Source of the DNA: Pullilachnospira_A gallistercoris
GTDB lineage: Bacteria; Bacillota; Clostridia; Lachnospirales; Lachnospiraceae
DNA: 6,101 nucleotides
Assembly: GCA_018712125.1 (NCBI GenBank)
Contig: DVHM01000018.1
Location: 1-6,101, forward strand
Direction: 5' to 3'
Under the pieces are notes generated by a model. It was not told the origin of the DNA and searched no databases. It was given only the letters and a program-made list of their open reading frames with translations. A program made the position numbers and the translations under genes. This document shows, piece after piece, positions 1 to 5,951 of this stretch (its first letter is position 1; each line of letters starts with the position of its first letter).

Positions 1-1
1 T

Positions 2-640
2 GGAAAATCCACAGCCGCGGCTATGATTCCGAGATTCTGGGATGTCCAGAGTGGTTCTGTAAAAATTGGCGGGGTGGATGTGCGTCAGATGAACAGCCGC
101 GATCTGATGAGCCGTGTGGCTTTTGTCTTCCAGGATACAAAGCTGTTTAAGACCAGTATTCTGGAAAATATCCGGATGGCCCGGCCAAAAGCCACCATAG
201 AGGAGGTAAAAGCAGCGGCAAAGGCAGCCCGCTGCGATGATATTTTGGAAAAATTGCCTCAGGGGCTGGATACGGTAGTGGGAACCCGGGGTGTTTATCT
301 CTCCGGAGGGGAAGCCCAGCGGATCGCTCTGGCCAGAGCGATTTTAAAGGACGCGCCGATTATCGTGCTGGATGAGGCCTCCGCTTTTGCAGATCCGGAA
401 AATGAAGCGCTGATCCAGAAGGCCTTCGAGGAACTGACGAAGGATAAGACGGTTTTGATGATCGCCCATCGGCTTTCCACGATTCAGAACGCCAACTGTA
501 TTCTCGTCATGGAAAAGGGAAAGCTGGTGGAGCAGGGCAGTCATGAAGAACTGCTGGCAAAGGGCGGTCTCTATGCCGATATGTGGAAAGACTATCAGCA
601 GGCTGCCGCGTGGAAAGTGGGAAAGGAGGAGATGATATGA
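2..640 (+). CDS. ABC transporter half-unit, permease/ATPase, 3' part only
   Basis: This is the C-terminal nucleotide-binding domain of an ABC exporter-fold half-transporter. The reading frame is already open at the left edge, where GKST of the Walker A motif is encoded at 2-13, so the membrane domain and the true start are outside the window. In order, the visible motifs are the Q-loop FVFQD (Gln at 131-133), signature LSGGEAQR (299-322), Walker B IIVLDEAS with the catalytic Glu at 374-376, and the switch His in IAHRL (467-469). All ATPase residues are present. The D-loop reads AFADPENE rather than the usual S-[AL]-L-D. From memory, this form is common in YbtP/YbtQ-like (siderophore-uptake type) ABC pairs; no database was consulted. 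The stop codon overlaps the next gene's start (ATGA at 637-640), so the two are translationally coupled and probably form a heterodimer. The substrate cannot be read from the sequence. Confidence 0.93.
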   Translation, partial: GKSTAAAMIPRFWDVQSGSVKIGGVDVRQMNSRDLMSRVAFVFQDTKLFKTSILENIRMARPKATIEEVKAAAKAARCDDILEKLPQGLDTVVGTRGVYLSGGEAQRIALARAILKDAPIIVLDEASAFADPENEALIQKAFEELTKDKTVLMIAHRLSTIQNANCILVMEKGKLVEQGSHEELLAKGGLYADMWKDYQQAAAWKVGKEEMI

Positions 641-2379
641 TTCGCAGACTTATGCATATATTTGCCCTCAGCGAAAAGGGGGCGAAGGATTTTGTCAAGG
701 CTGTGATCTGGTGCTTTGTGTGCAATATCAGCCTGATGCTTCCGGTGGGGGTTGTGATCGGAACGATTCAGTATCTCTTAAATGCTCTGGAGACCGGCGC
801 TGATCCTATGGATCAGATCTGGCTGTATGCGGGTCTCGGAGTGGTTACCGTTGCAGTGCTCTTTGTGCTGCACTATTTTCAGTACGCGTCTCTCTATCTT
901 GCCACCTACAGGGAGAGCGCCAGCAGGAGAGTCAGTCTGGCGGAAACATTGAGAAAATTACCTCTGAGCTTTTTCGGAAACCGGGATCTGAGTGATCTGA
1001 CTTCCACTATGATTGCCGACTGTTCCAGTCTGGATCAGATGTTTTCCCACTATATTCCCCAGCTTTTCGCCTCAATCTTTTCGACACTGTTTATCGGAAT
1101 CTGTATGCTGTGCATTGACTGGCGGATGGCGCTGGCCGTGCTCTGGGTGCTGCCGGTGGCTGTTCTTTTGACAGCCGGATCCAAAAAGCTGCAGGATGCT
1201 TTCGGAACAAAAAATATCCTTGCCAAACGAGCTGTGGCTGACAACGTGCAGGAGTGTCTGGAAAAGGTCAGGGACATCAAAGCCTGCAACCGTCAGGAAA
1301 TTTACCTGAAGGAACTGGATGAAAAACTGAAGACAGCGGAGAACTGCGCGATTCAATCGGAGCTGGCCACCGGCGTCTTTGTCTGCTCCGCCCAGGCTTT
1401 CCTTCGCATCGGCCTTGCCACTACGGTGCTGGTGGGCGTGGATCTGCTGGTAAAGGGAGAACTTTCCTTTCTGTTCTTCGTAGGGTTTCTCTTTGCCGCG
1501 GCCCGGCTCTATGATCCCCTGGGACTGGTGTTGCAGAATATCGCCGCGACCTTTAACGCGAAACTGCAGATCAACCGGATGCGCGCTATCCTGGAACAGC
1601 CGGTTCAGACGGGAAGCGAGACCTGCGAGCCGGAGAATTTTGATATCGTCTTTGACCATGTGAAATTTGCCTACCGGGAGGATGAGGGCGTATTGGACGA
1701 CGTGTCTTTTACCGCGAAGCAGGGGCAGGTCACGGCTCTGGTGGGCCCCTCCGGCGGCGGAAAATCCACGGCCTGCAAACTGGCCGCCCGTTTCTGGGAT
1801 ATTCAGGGCGGAAAGATTACTCTCGGCGGAACAGATATCTCCACTGTGGATCCCGAGGTTCTGCTGAAGCATTACTCCTTCGTCTTCCAGGATGTGGTGC
1901 TGTTTCGGGATACCATTATGGAAAATATTCGTCTGGGCCGCAGGGAAGCCACCGACGAGGAAGTGTACGCCGCAGCCCGGGCGGCCCGTTGCGACGAGTT
2001 TATCCGGGAACTGCCAGACGGTTATCAGACTATGGTGGGAGAGAATGGCTCCACCCTCTCCGGGGGCGAGCGCCAGCGGATTTCCATCGCCCGGGCACTG
2101 CTCAAGGACGCTCCCATTATTCTTCTGGATGAGGCCACCGCGTCCCTGGATGTGGAGAACGAGACTGCCGTGCAGGAGGCGATTTCCCGTCTGGTAAAAG
2201 ACAAGACCGTATTGATCATCGCCCACAGGATGCGGACCGTAACCGGGGCGGATAAGATCGTCGTGCTCTCCGACGGCGTCGTGGCGGAGCAGGGATCGCC
2301 CGGGGAGCTGTATCAGAAAAACGGTATCTATACCCATATGGTACAGCTTCAGACTGAGAGCCAGAACTGGGCGTTGTGA
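637..2379 (+). CDS. ABC transporter half-unit, permease/ATPase, complete
   Basis: This is a 580-residue half-transporter with a fused membrane domain and ATPase, acting in the cytoplasmic membrane as partner of the preceding gene. Residues 1 to about 320 hold some six hydrophobic segments (near 17-45, 60-85, 135-160, 160-185, 245-270 and 275-295). The ATPase domain has Walker A GPSGGGKST (370-378), Q-loop Gln418, signature LSGGERQR (474-481), Walker B IILLDEAT with Asp498/Glu499, a normal SLD D-loop, and switch His530. The start at 637 is preferred because AAAGGAGG lies at 622-629 and the start overlaps the upstream stop by ATGA. A frame-compatible ATG at 583 would run deep into the upstream gene and has no such site. 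The closest recognisable group is the lipid/peptide/siderophore class of exporter-fold ABC proteins. Both sites of the pair look catalytically intact. The transported compound is unknown. Confidence 0.95.
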   Translation: MIRRLMHIFALSEKGAKDFVKAVIWCFVCNISLMLPVGVVIGTIQYLLNALETGADPMDQIWLYAGLGVVTVAVLFVLHYFQYASLYLATYRESASRRVSLAETLRKLPLSFFGNRDLSDLTSTMIADCSSLDQMFSHYIPQLFASIFSTLFIGICMLCIDWRMALAVLWVLPVAVLLTAGSKKLQDAFGTKNILAKRAVADNVQECLEKVRDIKACNRQEIYLKELDEKLKTAENCAIQSELATGVFVCSAQAFLRIGLATTVLVGVDLLVKGELSFLFFVGFLFAAARLYDPLGLVLQNIAATFNAKLQINRMRAILEQPVQTGSETCEPENFDIVFDHVKFAYREDEGVLDDVSFTAKQGQVTALVGPSGGGKSTACKLAARFWDIQGGKITLGGTDISTVDPEVLLKHYSFVFQDVVLFRDTIMENIRLGRREATDEEVYAAARAARCDEFIRELPDGYQTMVGENGSTLSGGERQRISIARALLKDAPIILLDEATASLDVENETAVQEAISRLVKDKTVLIIAHRMRTVTGADKIVVLSDGVVAEQGSPGELYQKNGIYTHMVQLQTESQNWAL

Positions 2380-2398
2380 ATAACTTTGTAAAAATGTG

Positions 2399-2420
2399 GA
2401 AAAAGTCCGTTTTTCTCAAT
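2399..2420 (+). terminator. weak AT-rich hairpin after the ABC genes
   Basis: GAAAAA (2399-2404) and TTTTTC (2410-2415) form a perfect 6-bp stem with a five-base loop, and another run of T follows at 2420-2424. It sits 20 bases after the ABC stop codon. The stem has only one G-C pair, so it may terminate poorly or not at all. Confidence 0.3.
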
Positions 2421-2450
2421 TTTTCTGTGAAAAGAAATCGGAAAAGGAAA

Positions 2451-2479
2451 TTGCCCCGGTCTTTTGAATTTCCTATAAT
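2451..2479 (+). promoter_or_regulatory. sigma-A promoter of the nitroreductase remnant
   Basis: TTGCCC (2451-2456, 4 of 6 to TTGACA) and a perfect TATAAT (2474-2479) are separated by exactly 17 bases. A purine-rich ribosome binding site (AGAAGGGGGG, 2491-2500) follows, seven bases before the ATG at 2508. The expression signals are therefore intact although the gene they serve is broken. With no clear terminator before 2734, this promoter could also read into the thioredoxin operon. Confidence 0.7.
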
Positions 2480-2507
2480 AATATAAAAAGAGAAGGGGGG
2501 TTTTCCT

Positions 2508-2655
2508 ATGGATGCAATTTTTAAGAGAATCAGTGTGAGAAAGTATCAGAGCCGTCCTGTGGAGCCGGAAAAGATCGAACAGCTCCTGCGGCTACCCGGC
2601 AGAGGAAAGACCCCAGGAGGATCGGTTTGAGGAGGAGCGGATTCACTGGTTTTAG
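2508..2655 (+). pseudogene. nitroreductase-family remnant with internal deletion
   Basis: From ATG 2508 the frame gives MDAIFKRISVRKYQSRPVEP followed by EKIEQLLR. This is a typical start of a flavin nitroreductase, in which the S-x-R-x-[FY] segment contacts FMN. The frame then turns into unrelated sequence and stops at 2630 (40 codons). In the +1 frame, from about 2590 to the TAG at 2653-2655, the sequence reads GYPAEERPQEDRF then EEERIHWF, which is a typical C-terminus of the same family. Family members are usually about 165-200 residues long, so roughly 110-140 codons have been lost at a junction near 2587-2592, with a frame change. No catalytic protein can be made. The promoter and ribosome binding site remain, so a 40-residue peptide could still be translated. 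The family match is by motif memory, without an alignment search. Confidence 0.8.
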
Positions 2656-2659
2656 GAAG

Positions 2660-2674
2660 TGTGACAATGTCACA
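2660..2674. promoter_or_regulatory. palindromic operator, likely Crp/Fnr-type site
   Basis: TGTGACAATGTCACA is a perfect 15-bp inverted repeat with one central base. The half-site TGTGA/TCACA is that of the CRP family. The spacer is five bases rather than the six of the classical CRP site, which is a reservation. It replaces the -35 region of the promoter at 2695-2700, with its centre about 40 bp before the predicted start, as expected for class II activation. The gene at 5088-5747 encodes a matching regulator candidate. Confidence 0.65.
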
Positions 2675-2683
2675 GAATATGAT

Positions 2684-2694
2684 TCCGAATCGGA
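2684..2694. promoter_or_regulatory. second palindrome in the promoter spacer
   Basis: TCCGAATCGGA (2684-2694) is a perfect 11-bp inverted repeat. It overlaps another perfect one, GATTCCGAATC (2681-2691). Both lie directly upstream of, and touch, the -10 box, where a bound protein would block RNA polymerase. No family is recognised, and chance is possible at this length. Confidence 0.3.
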
Positions 2695-2700
2695 TATAAT
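2695..2700 (+). promoter_or_regulatory. -10 box of the thioredoxin-rhodanese-reductase operon
   Basis: This is a perfect TATAAT. The hexamer 17 bases upstream (2672-2677, ACAGAA) does not resemble TTGACA, so the promoter probably needs an activator bound at 2660-2674. The predicted start is near 2707, leaving a leader of about 27 bases with a GGAGG site at 2721-2725. Confidence 0.7.
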
Positions 2701-2733
2701 AAGAACATAATAAAATTCGAGGAGGATAAAAAA

Positions 2734-3039
2734 ATGGCTGTGATGGTAATAAACAAAGAAAATTTTCAAAATGAGGTTTTAAATTCCGATAAACCGGTGC
2801 TTCTTGATTTCTATGCCGACTGGTGCGGTCCCTGCCGCATGGTAGGTCCCATCGTAGAGGAAATCGCCGGGGAGAGAAGCGATATCAAGGTTGGCAAGAT
2901 TAATGTGGACGAGCAGTCGGAGCTTGCCGCGCAGTTTGGTGTGATGAGCATCCCGATGCTCGCTGTCATTAAAAACGGCGAGGTTGTGAACCGGTCGGTC
3001 GGAGCAAGACCGAAAGAGCAGATTCTGGCAATGCTGTAA
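2734..3039 (+). CDS. trxA: thioredoxin
   Basis: This 101-residue protein is a cytoplasmic thioredoxin of normal length. The WCGPC active site has its two redox cysteines at residues 31 and 34, preceded by the standard LLDFYADW strand. The cis-proline loop is SIPM (Pro74), where most thioredoxins have SIPT, followed by a typical strand and KNGE turn. The start at 2734 is set by GGAGG at 2721-2725, eight bases upstream. It is the first gene of a three-gene operon, only 11 bases ahead of the rhodanese gene. No thioredoxin reductase is encoded here, so it is reduced either by a reductase elsewhere or possibly by the flavoprotein of this operon (inference). In this context it may release sulfide from rhodanese-bound persulfide. 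The family call is firm; whether it is the housekeeping thioredoxin or a dedicated paralogue is not known. Confidence 0.96.
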   Translation: MAVMVINKENFQNEVLNSDKPVLLDFYADWCGPCRMVGPIVEEIAGERSDIKVGKINVDEQSELAAQFGVMSIPMLAVIKNGEVVNRSVGARPKEQILAML

Positions 3040-3050
3040 GGAGGAGACGT

Positions 3051-3371
3051 ATGGGACTTTTTTCCTTTCTCCGCGGCCGCGACATCAATGCCGGGGTGGC
3101 GGAATATCAAGCAACAGACGGCGCTGTTCTGCTGGATGTCAGAACAACGGACGAGTATCGTCAGGGACATATCGAGGGCAGTGTGAATCTTCCGCTGGAT
3201 CAAATCGCAGCGATTGGAAATATCGTGAAAAATAAGAAGACGCCGCTCTACGTTCATTGTTTAAGCGGTGCCAGAAGCGGACAGGCTGTATCTCATTTAA
3301 GGCAGATGGGATATACAAATGCGACAAATATCGGAGGTATTTCCGGCTATCGTGGGAAGGTGGTAAGATAG
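3051..3371 (+). CDS. single-domain rhodanese-like sulfurtransferase
   Basis: This 106-residue protein is one rhodanese domain with no signal peptide or membrane segment, so it is cytoplasmic. It has the LLDVRTTDEY motif (residues 27-36), the GHIEGSVNLP motif (39-48), and an active-site loop CLSGARS with catalytic Cys70, the residue that carries a persulfide. The loop has the six-residue size associated with sulfur substrates rather than the longer loop of Cdc25-type phosphatases. AAGGAGG at 3038-3044 overlaps the end of the thioredoxin gene and gives a clear start six bases later. Its stop is directly followed by the reductase ATG (TAGATG), so all three genes are co-transcribed. It resembles the rhodanese domain fused to the next gene's product but is clearly diverged from it. 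The likely role is moving sulfane sulfur between a donor (thiosulfate, polysulfide or thiol persulfide) and thioredoxin or CoA; the donor is unknown. Confidence 0.93.
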   Translation: MGLFSFLRGRDINAGVAEYQATDGAVLLDVRTTDEYRQGHIEGSVNLPLDQIAAIGNIVKNKKTPLYVHCLSGARSGQAVSHLRQMGYTNATNIGGISGYRGKVVR

Positions 3372-5066
3372 ATGAAAGTTGTAATTATAGGCGGTGTCGC
3401 CGGAGGAGCGACTGCGGCAGCGAGAATACGCCGGCTGGATGAGCAGGCGGAAATTGTGGTTTTTGAGCGATCCGGATTTGTCTCCTACGCCAACTGCGGA
3501 TTGCCATACTACATTGGCGGTACGATTGAGGATGAAAGCGATCTGACGCTGCAGACGCCGGAGAGCTTCTGGAAGCGTTTTCGGGTCAGAATGAAGGTTC
3601 ATCATGAGGTTACGGAGATTCATCCCGAAGAGAAGACCGTTACCGTAAAAGATCTTGACAGCGGGACCGTTTTTACTGAAGCGTATGACAAGCTTCTTCT
3701 GTCGCCCGGCGCCAAACCCATAAAGCCCGGACTTGACGGTATCGAGAGCAGCCGGATATTTACGCTCCGCACCGTCGAGGACACGCTGAAAATCAAGAAT
3801 TATCTGACCACATATCGTCCGAAATCTGCCGTAGTGGTTGGCGGCGGTTTCATCGGGATTGAAGTCGCCGAGAATCTGAAGGAATCCGGCGTGGATGTCA
3901 CGCTGGTCGAAGCGTCAGATCAGCTTATGGCGCCCTTTGACAGAGATATGGCTTCCTTTATTCATGCCCAGGTGCGCAAAAACGGTGTTCATCTGATGCT
4001 CGGGCATACGGTGGAAGGATTTGCCGATACGGATCAGGGGATTGCTGTCAGATTGAAGGGTTCGGGGACGATTTCTGCCGACATAGTGGTCATGGCCATC
4101 GGCGTCGCACCCGAAACCGCTCTCGCAAAGGCAGCGGGCCTTGCGGTGGGAATCAGGGGAAGTATTGTGGTCAACAACCGGATGGAGACTTCCGTACCGG
4201 ATATCTATGCCGTGGGCGACGCTGTGCAGATAAAAAATTTTGTCACAAATACCGATACACTGATCTCCCTGGCGGTTCCCGCCAATAAGCAGGGAAGAAT
4301 AGCCGCGGACAATATCTGCGGCGGCGACAGTCATTACACGGGAGGTCAGGGATCGTCAATCATAAAAATATTTGACATGACGGCTGCCGCTACAGGAATC
4401 AATGAGAAAACAGCGAAAGCGCTGGGAATCGACACCGATAAGGTCATTCTCTCGCCCATGAACCATGCGGGGTATTATCCCGGCGGCGAACTGATGACCA
4501 TGAAAGTGCTGTTTGAAAAAGAAACCTATCGCATCCTCGGCGCGCAGATCATTGGCTTTCAGGGCGTGGACAAGAGGATTGATGTGCTGGCGACCGCTAT
4601 CCGTGCCAGAATGAAAGCGCACCAGCTGATCGATCTTGATCTCGCCTACGCGCCGCCCTATTCTTCCGCGAAGGATCCGGTAAATATGGCGGGCTACATT
4701 GTCGAGAATATCAAAAACGGTGTGGTAAAGCAGTGGTACTATGAGGATGTGGAGAAGCTTCCCCGAGACGGGAGCGTGACGCTTCTCGATGTGCGCACGC
4801 CGGCGGAATACGCCAGGGGTCATGTGGAGGGATTTGTCAACATTCCTGTCGATGAACTGCGTGAGCATATCGATGAGCTCGAAAAGACGAAGCCGGTCTA
4901 TGTCATCTGCCAGAGTGGCCTGAGAAGTTATATCGCATGTCGGATTCTGACTGGCAACGGGTTTGACGCTTACAATTTCGCGGGAGGATTCCGCTTTTAT
5001 GACGCGGTCCGCAATGATGTGGAAATGGTCAGAAAATCTACTCCCTGCGGGATGGATGATATCTGA
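3372..5066 (+). CDS. CoA-disulfide reductase fused to rhodanese (CoADR-Rhd)
   Basis: This 564-residue cytoplasmic FAD enzyme uses NAD(P)H to reduce CoA disulfide, CoA persulfide or polysulfide. The N-terminal FAD site is GGVAGGATAAAR (7-18). The single redox cysteine, Cys42, lies in SYANCGLPYYIGG, typical of the one-cysteine CoADR/Npsr group rather than the two-cysteine glutathione-reductase type. The NAD(P)H-binding glycine motif GGGFIG is at 157-162, and the second FAD motif (AVGDA) is around Asp283. The dimerisation domain carries the tyrosine-containing segments HAGYYPGG (365-372) and AYAPPYSSAKDPVN (425-438), which resemble conserved CoADR active-site segments. Residues from about 460 form a rhodanese domain with LLDVRTPAEY and the loop CQSGLRS, catalytic Cys513. 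This matches the architecture and cysteine spacing of characterised CoADR-Rhd and NADH-dependent persulfide reductases. The start adjoins the upstream stop and has only a weak AAGG (3357-3360), so translation is probably coupled. Confidence 0.95.
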   Translation: MKVVIIGGVAGGATAAARIRRLDEQAEIVVFERSGFVSYANCGLPYYIGGTIEDESDLTLQTPESFWKRFRVRMKVHHEVTEIHPEEKTVTVKDLDSGTVFTEAYDKLLLSPGAKPIKPGLDGIESSRIFTLRTVEDTLKIKNYLTTYRPKSAVVVGGGFIGIEVAENLKESGVDVTLVEASDQLMAPFDRDMASFIHAQVRKNGVHLMLGHTVEGFADTDQGIAVRLKGSGTISADIVVMAIGVAPETALAKAAGLAVGIRGSIVVNNRMETSVPDIYAVGDAVQIKNFVTNTDTLISLAVPANKQGRIAADNICGGDSHYTGGQGSSIIKIFDMTAAATGINEKTAKALGIDTDKVILSPMNHAGYYPGGELMTMKVLFEKETYRILGAQIIGFQGVDKRIDVLATAIRARMKAHQLIDLDLAYAPPYSSAKDPVNMAGYIVENIKNGVVKQWYYEDVEKLPRDGSVTLLDVRTPAEYARGHVEGFVNIPVDELREHIDELEKTKPVYVICQSGLRSYIACRILTGNGFDAYNFAGGFRFYDAVRNDVEMVRKSTPCGMDDI

Positions 5067-5108
5067 CAATGATCTTTCGCGCAACGTTTAACCGTTGACG
5101 ATGTCAGA
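5062..5108. terminator. compound inverted repeat between convergent genes
   Basis: TCTGACA (5062-5068) and TGTCAGA (5102-5108) are exact inverted copies. Inside them, CAACG (5082-5086) and CGTTG (5093-5097) pair again. The structure covers the stop codons of both convergent genes and the 21-bp gap between them. A bidirectional terminator would fit the position, but there is no T-run on either strand, so intrinsic termination is doubtful. Confidence 0.3.
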
Positions 5109-5747
5109 GAGTTTCTTCTTATCTGTAATCCGGACTGTCCCGCGGGAGAGGGAGACAAGCCCCTCATTTACAAAGTATTTGAGCATTCTTGTCACCACTT
5201 CTCTGGGACTGCCCAAATGATGTCCGATCTCCTCGTGCGTGATCTTGAGCGTGTCGGTTCCTTCTATATTGGACTCGTTGAGCAGAAAATCGGCCAGACG
5301 TTTATCAAAACTTTTCCACATGACCTGATCGATCAGCCACATAACGTCGGAAAAACGGCTTGCCATAACTTCGTTCGTGTAGTTCGCGAGAGGAGCTGAG
5401 GTCTCCATAATGCTTTTATAGACGTCGGAAGGGATAACCAGGACTTCCGTATCTTTCTCCGCTGCGATGCTGATATCAAACTGAATACTGTTCATAATAC
5501 AGGAGGCGGAAAAAAGACAGATATCCCGCTCAAAAAGACGGTACAGGGTAATCTCCCGCCCATCGGTGGATACGGTAAAGGCGCGAAGTTGTCCGGATAA
5601 TACCAGAAAAAGCCCCATACAGTCGGCGGAACCGCTGTGGAGCAGATTTCCCTTATGAAATTTGTGGACAGAGGATGTATTTATAAGAAGATCCTGCTGT
5701 TTTTCATCAAGTTTATCCCAAACCGGTAAAAGAGTCAGGTAATTCAT
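5088..5747 (-). CDS. Crp/Fnr-family transcriptional regulator
   Basis: This 219-residue protein has the standard family layout. A cyclic-nucleotide-binding-type beta-barrel occupies about residues 20-115, a dimerisation helix about 115-145, and a C-terminal winged helix-turn-helix about 150-215. The recognition helix is SPREVVTRML, with Arg182, Glu183 and Arg187 in the spacing of CRP Arg180/Glu181/Arg185, which read GTGA. The N-terminal cysteine cluster that binds the 4Fe-4S centre of FNR is absent; the only cysteines are 43, 77 and 83. The typical CRP cAMP pocket is also not evident. On the minus strand AAAGGAG (5757-5763) lies nine bases before the ATG. It converges on the reductase gene, and palindrome 2660-2674 is its likely target. 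The effector is unknown; a thiol or persulfide signal is an inference from the operon and cysteines. Confidence 0.93.
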   Translation of the reverse strand: MNYLTLLPVWDKLDEKQQDLLINTSSVHKFHKGNLLHSGSADCMGLFLVLSGQLRAFTVSTDGREITLYRLFERDICLFSASCIMNSIQFDISIAAEKDTEVLVIPSDVYKSIMETSAPLANYTNEVMASRFSDVMWLIDQVMWKSFDKRLADFLLNESNIEGTDTLKITHEEIGHHLGSPREVVTRMLKYFVNEGLVSLSRGTVRITDKKKLSDIVNG

Positions 5748-5774
5748 AGGTCTTTTCTCCTTTAGTACGTTTTT

Positions 5775-5803
5775 AACATATCATTCTTTTGGATATGGGT
5801 CAA
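5775..5803 (-). promoter_or_regulatory. promoter of the Crp/Fnr regulator gene
   Basis: Read on the minus strand, TTGACC (5798-5803, 5 of 6 to consensus) and TATGTT (5775-5780, 4 of 6) are separated by exactly 17 bases. The expected start gives a short leader of about 20 bases that includes the AAAGGAG site. No copy of the TGTGA-N5-TCACA palindrome is visible here, so simple autoregulation through that site is not supported. Confidence 0.6.
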
Positions 5804-5847
5804 TTTACAAGTCAGATTCCGTTCAAAATCCTGAAAAAAAGTGCCGC

Positions 5848-5951
5848 CAAAATTTATCAGTAAAATTTTGAAATTTATGCTTGCATTTTTCGGCAAAATT
5901 CGATATAGTAAATCTCGCTGAAAAAAGCAATCGAATTTTGTTGAAAAATTC
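5848..5951. repeat. cluster of inverted CAAAATT/AATTTTG motifs
   Basis: CAAAATTT (5848-5855) pairs with AAATTTTG (5863-5870). CAAAATTCGA (5894-5903) is an exact inverted copy of TCGAATTTTG (5931-5940). GAATTTT (5933-5939) pairs with AAAATTC (5945-5951). An outer TGCCG (5842-5846)/CGGCA (5891-5895) pair and ATGCTTGCAT (5877-5886) add further symmetry. The roughly 210-base stretch between the regulator and the rRNA-type promoter contains no convincing gene. It may serve as an upstream activating (UP-element or curved) region for that promoter. Confidence 0.5.
5881..5909 (+). promoter_or_regulatory. possible upstream tandem promoter of the rRNA leader
   Basis: TTGCAT (5881-5886) and TATAGT (5904-5909, 5 of 6) are 17 bases apart on the plus strand. 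It lies 82 bases before the stronger promoter at 5963. Tandem promoters are common in rRNA operons, but the -35 match is only 3 of 6, so this is weakly supported. Confidence 0.3.

Noticed and set aside
583..636. Upstream in-frame start extending the second ABC protein by 18 residues
   Set aside because: The extension is encoded within the previous gene and has no family resemblance. ATG 637 has AAAGGAGG in place and the ATGA overlap.
1072..2337. Long open frame (421 codons) on the minus strand inside the second ABC gene
   Set aside because: It lies wholly antisense to a gene with complete ABC motifs, has no recognisable domain and no start signal, and results from high-GC codon usage on the other strand.
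2660..2674. Palindrome read as a terminator of the nitroreductase remnant
   Set aside because: The stem is short, the loop would be a single base, and no T-run follows; its placement on the -35 region fits an operator better.
2530..2769. 79-codon minus-strand frame across the nitroreductase remnant and operon promoter
   Set aside because: It runs antisense through two promoter elements and the thioredoxin start, with no recognisable protein features.
4356..5084. 242-codon minus-strand open frame under the reductase gene
   Set aside because: It is antisense to the dimerisation and rhodanese domains of a clear gene and shows no family motifs.
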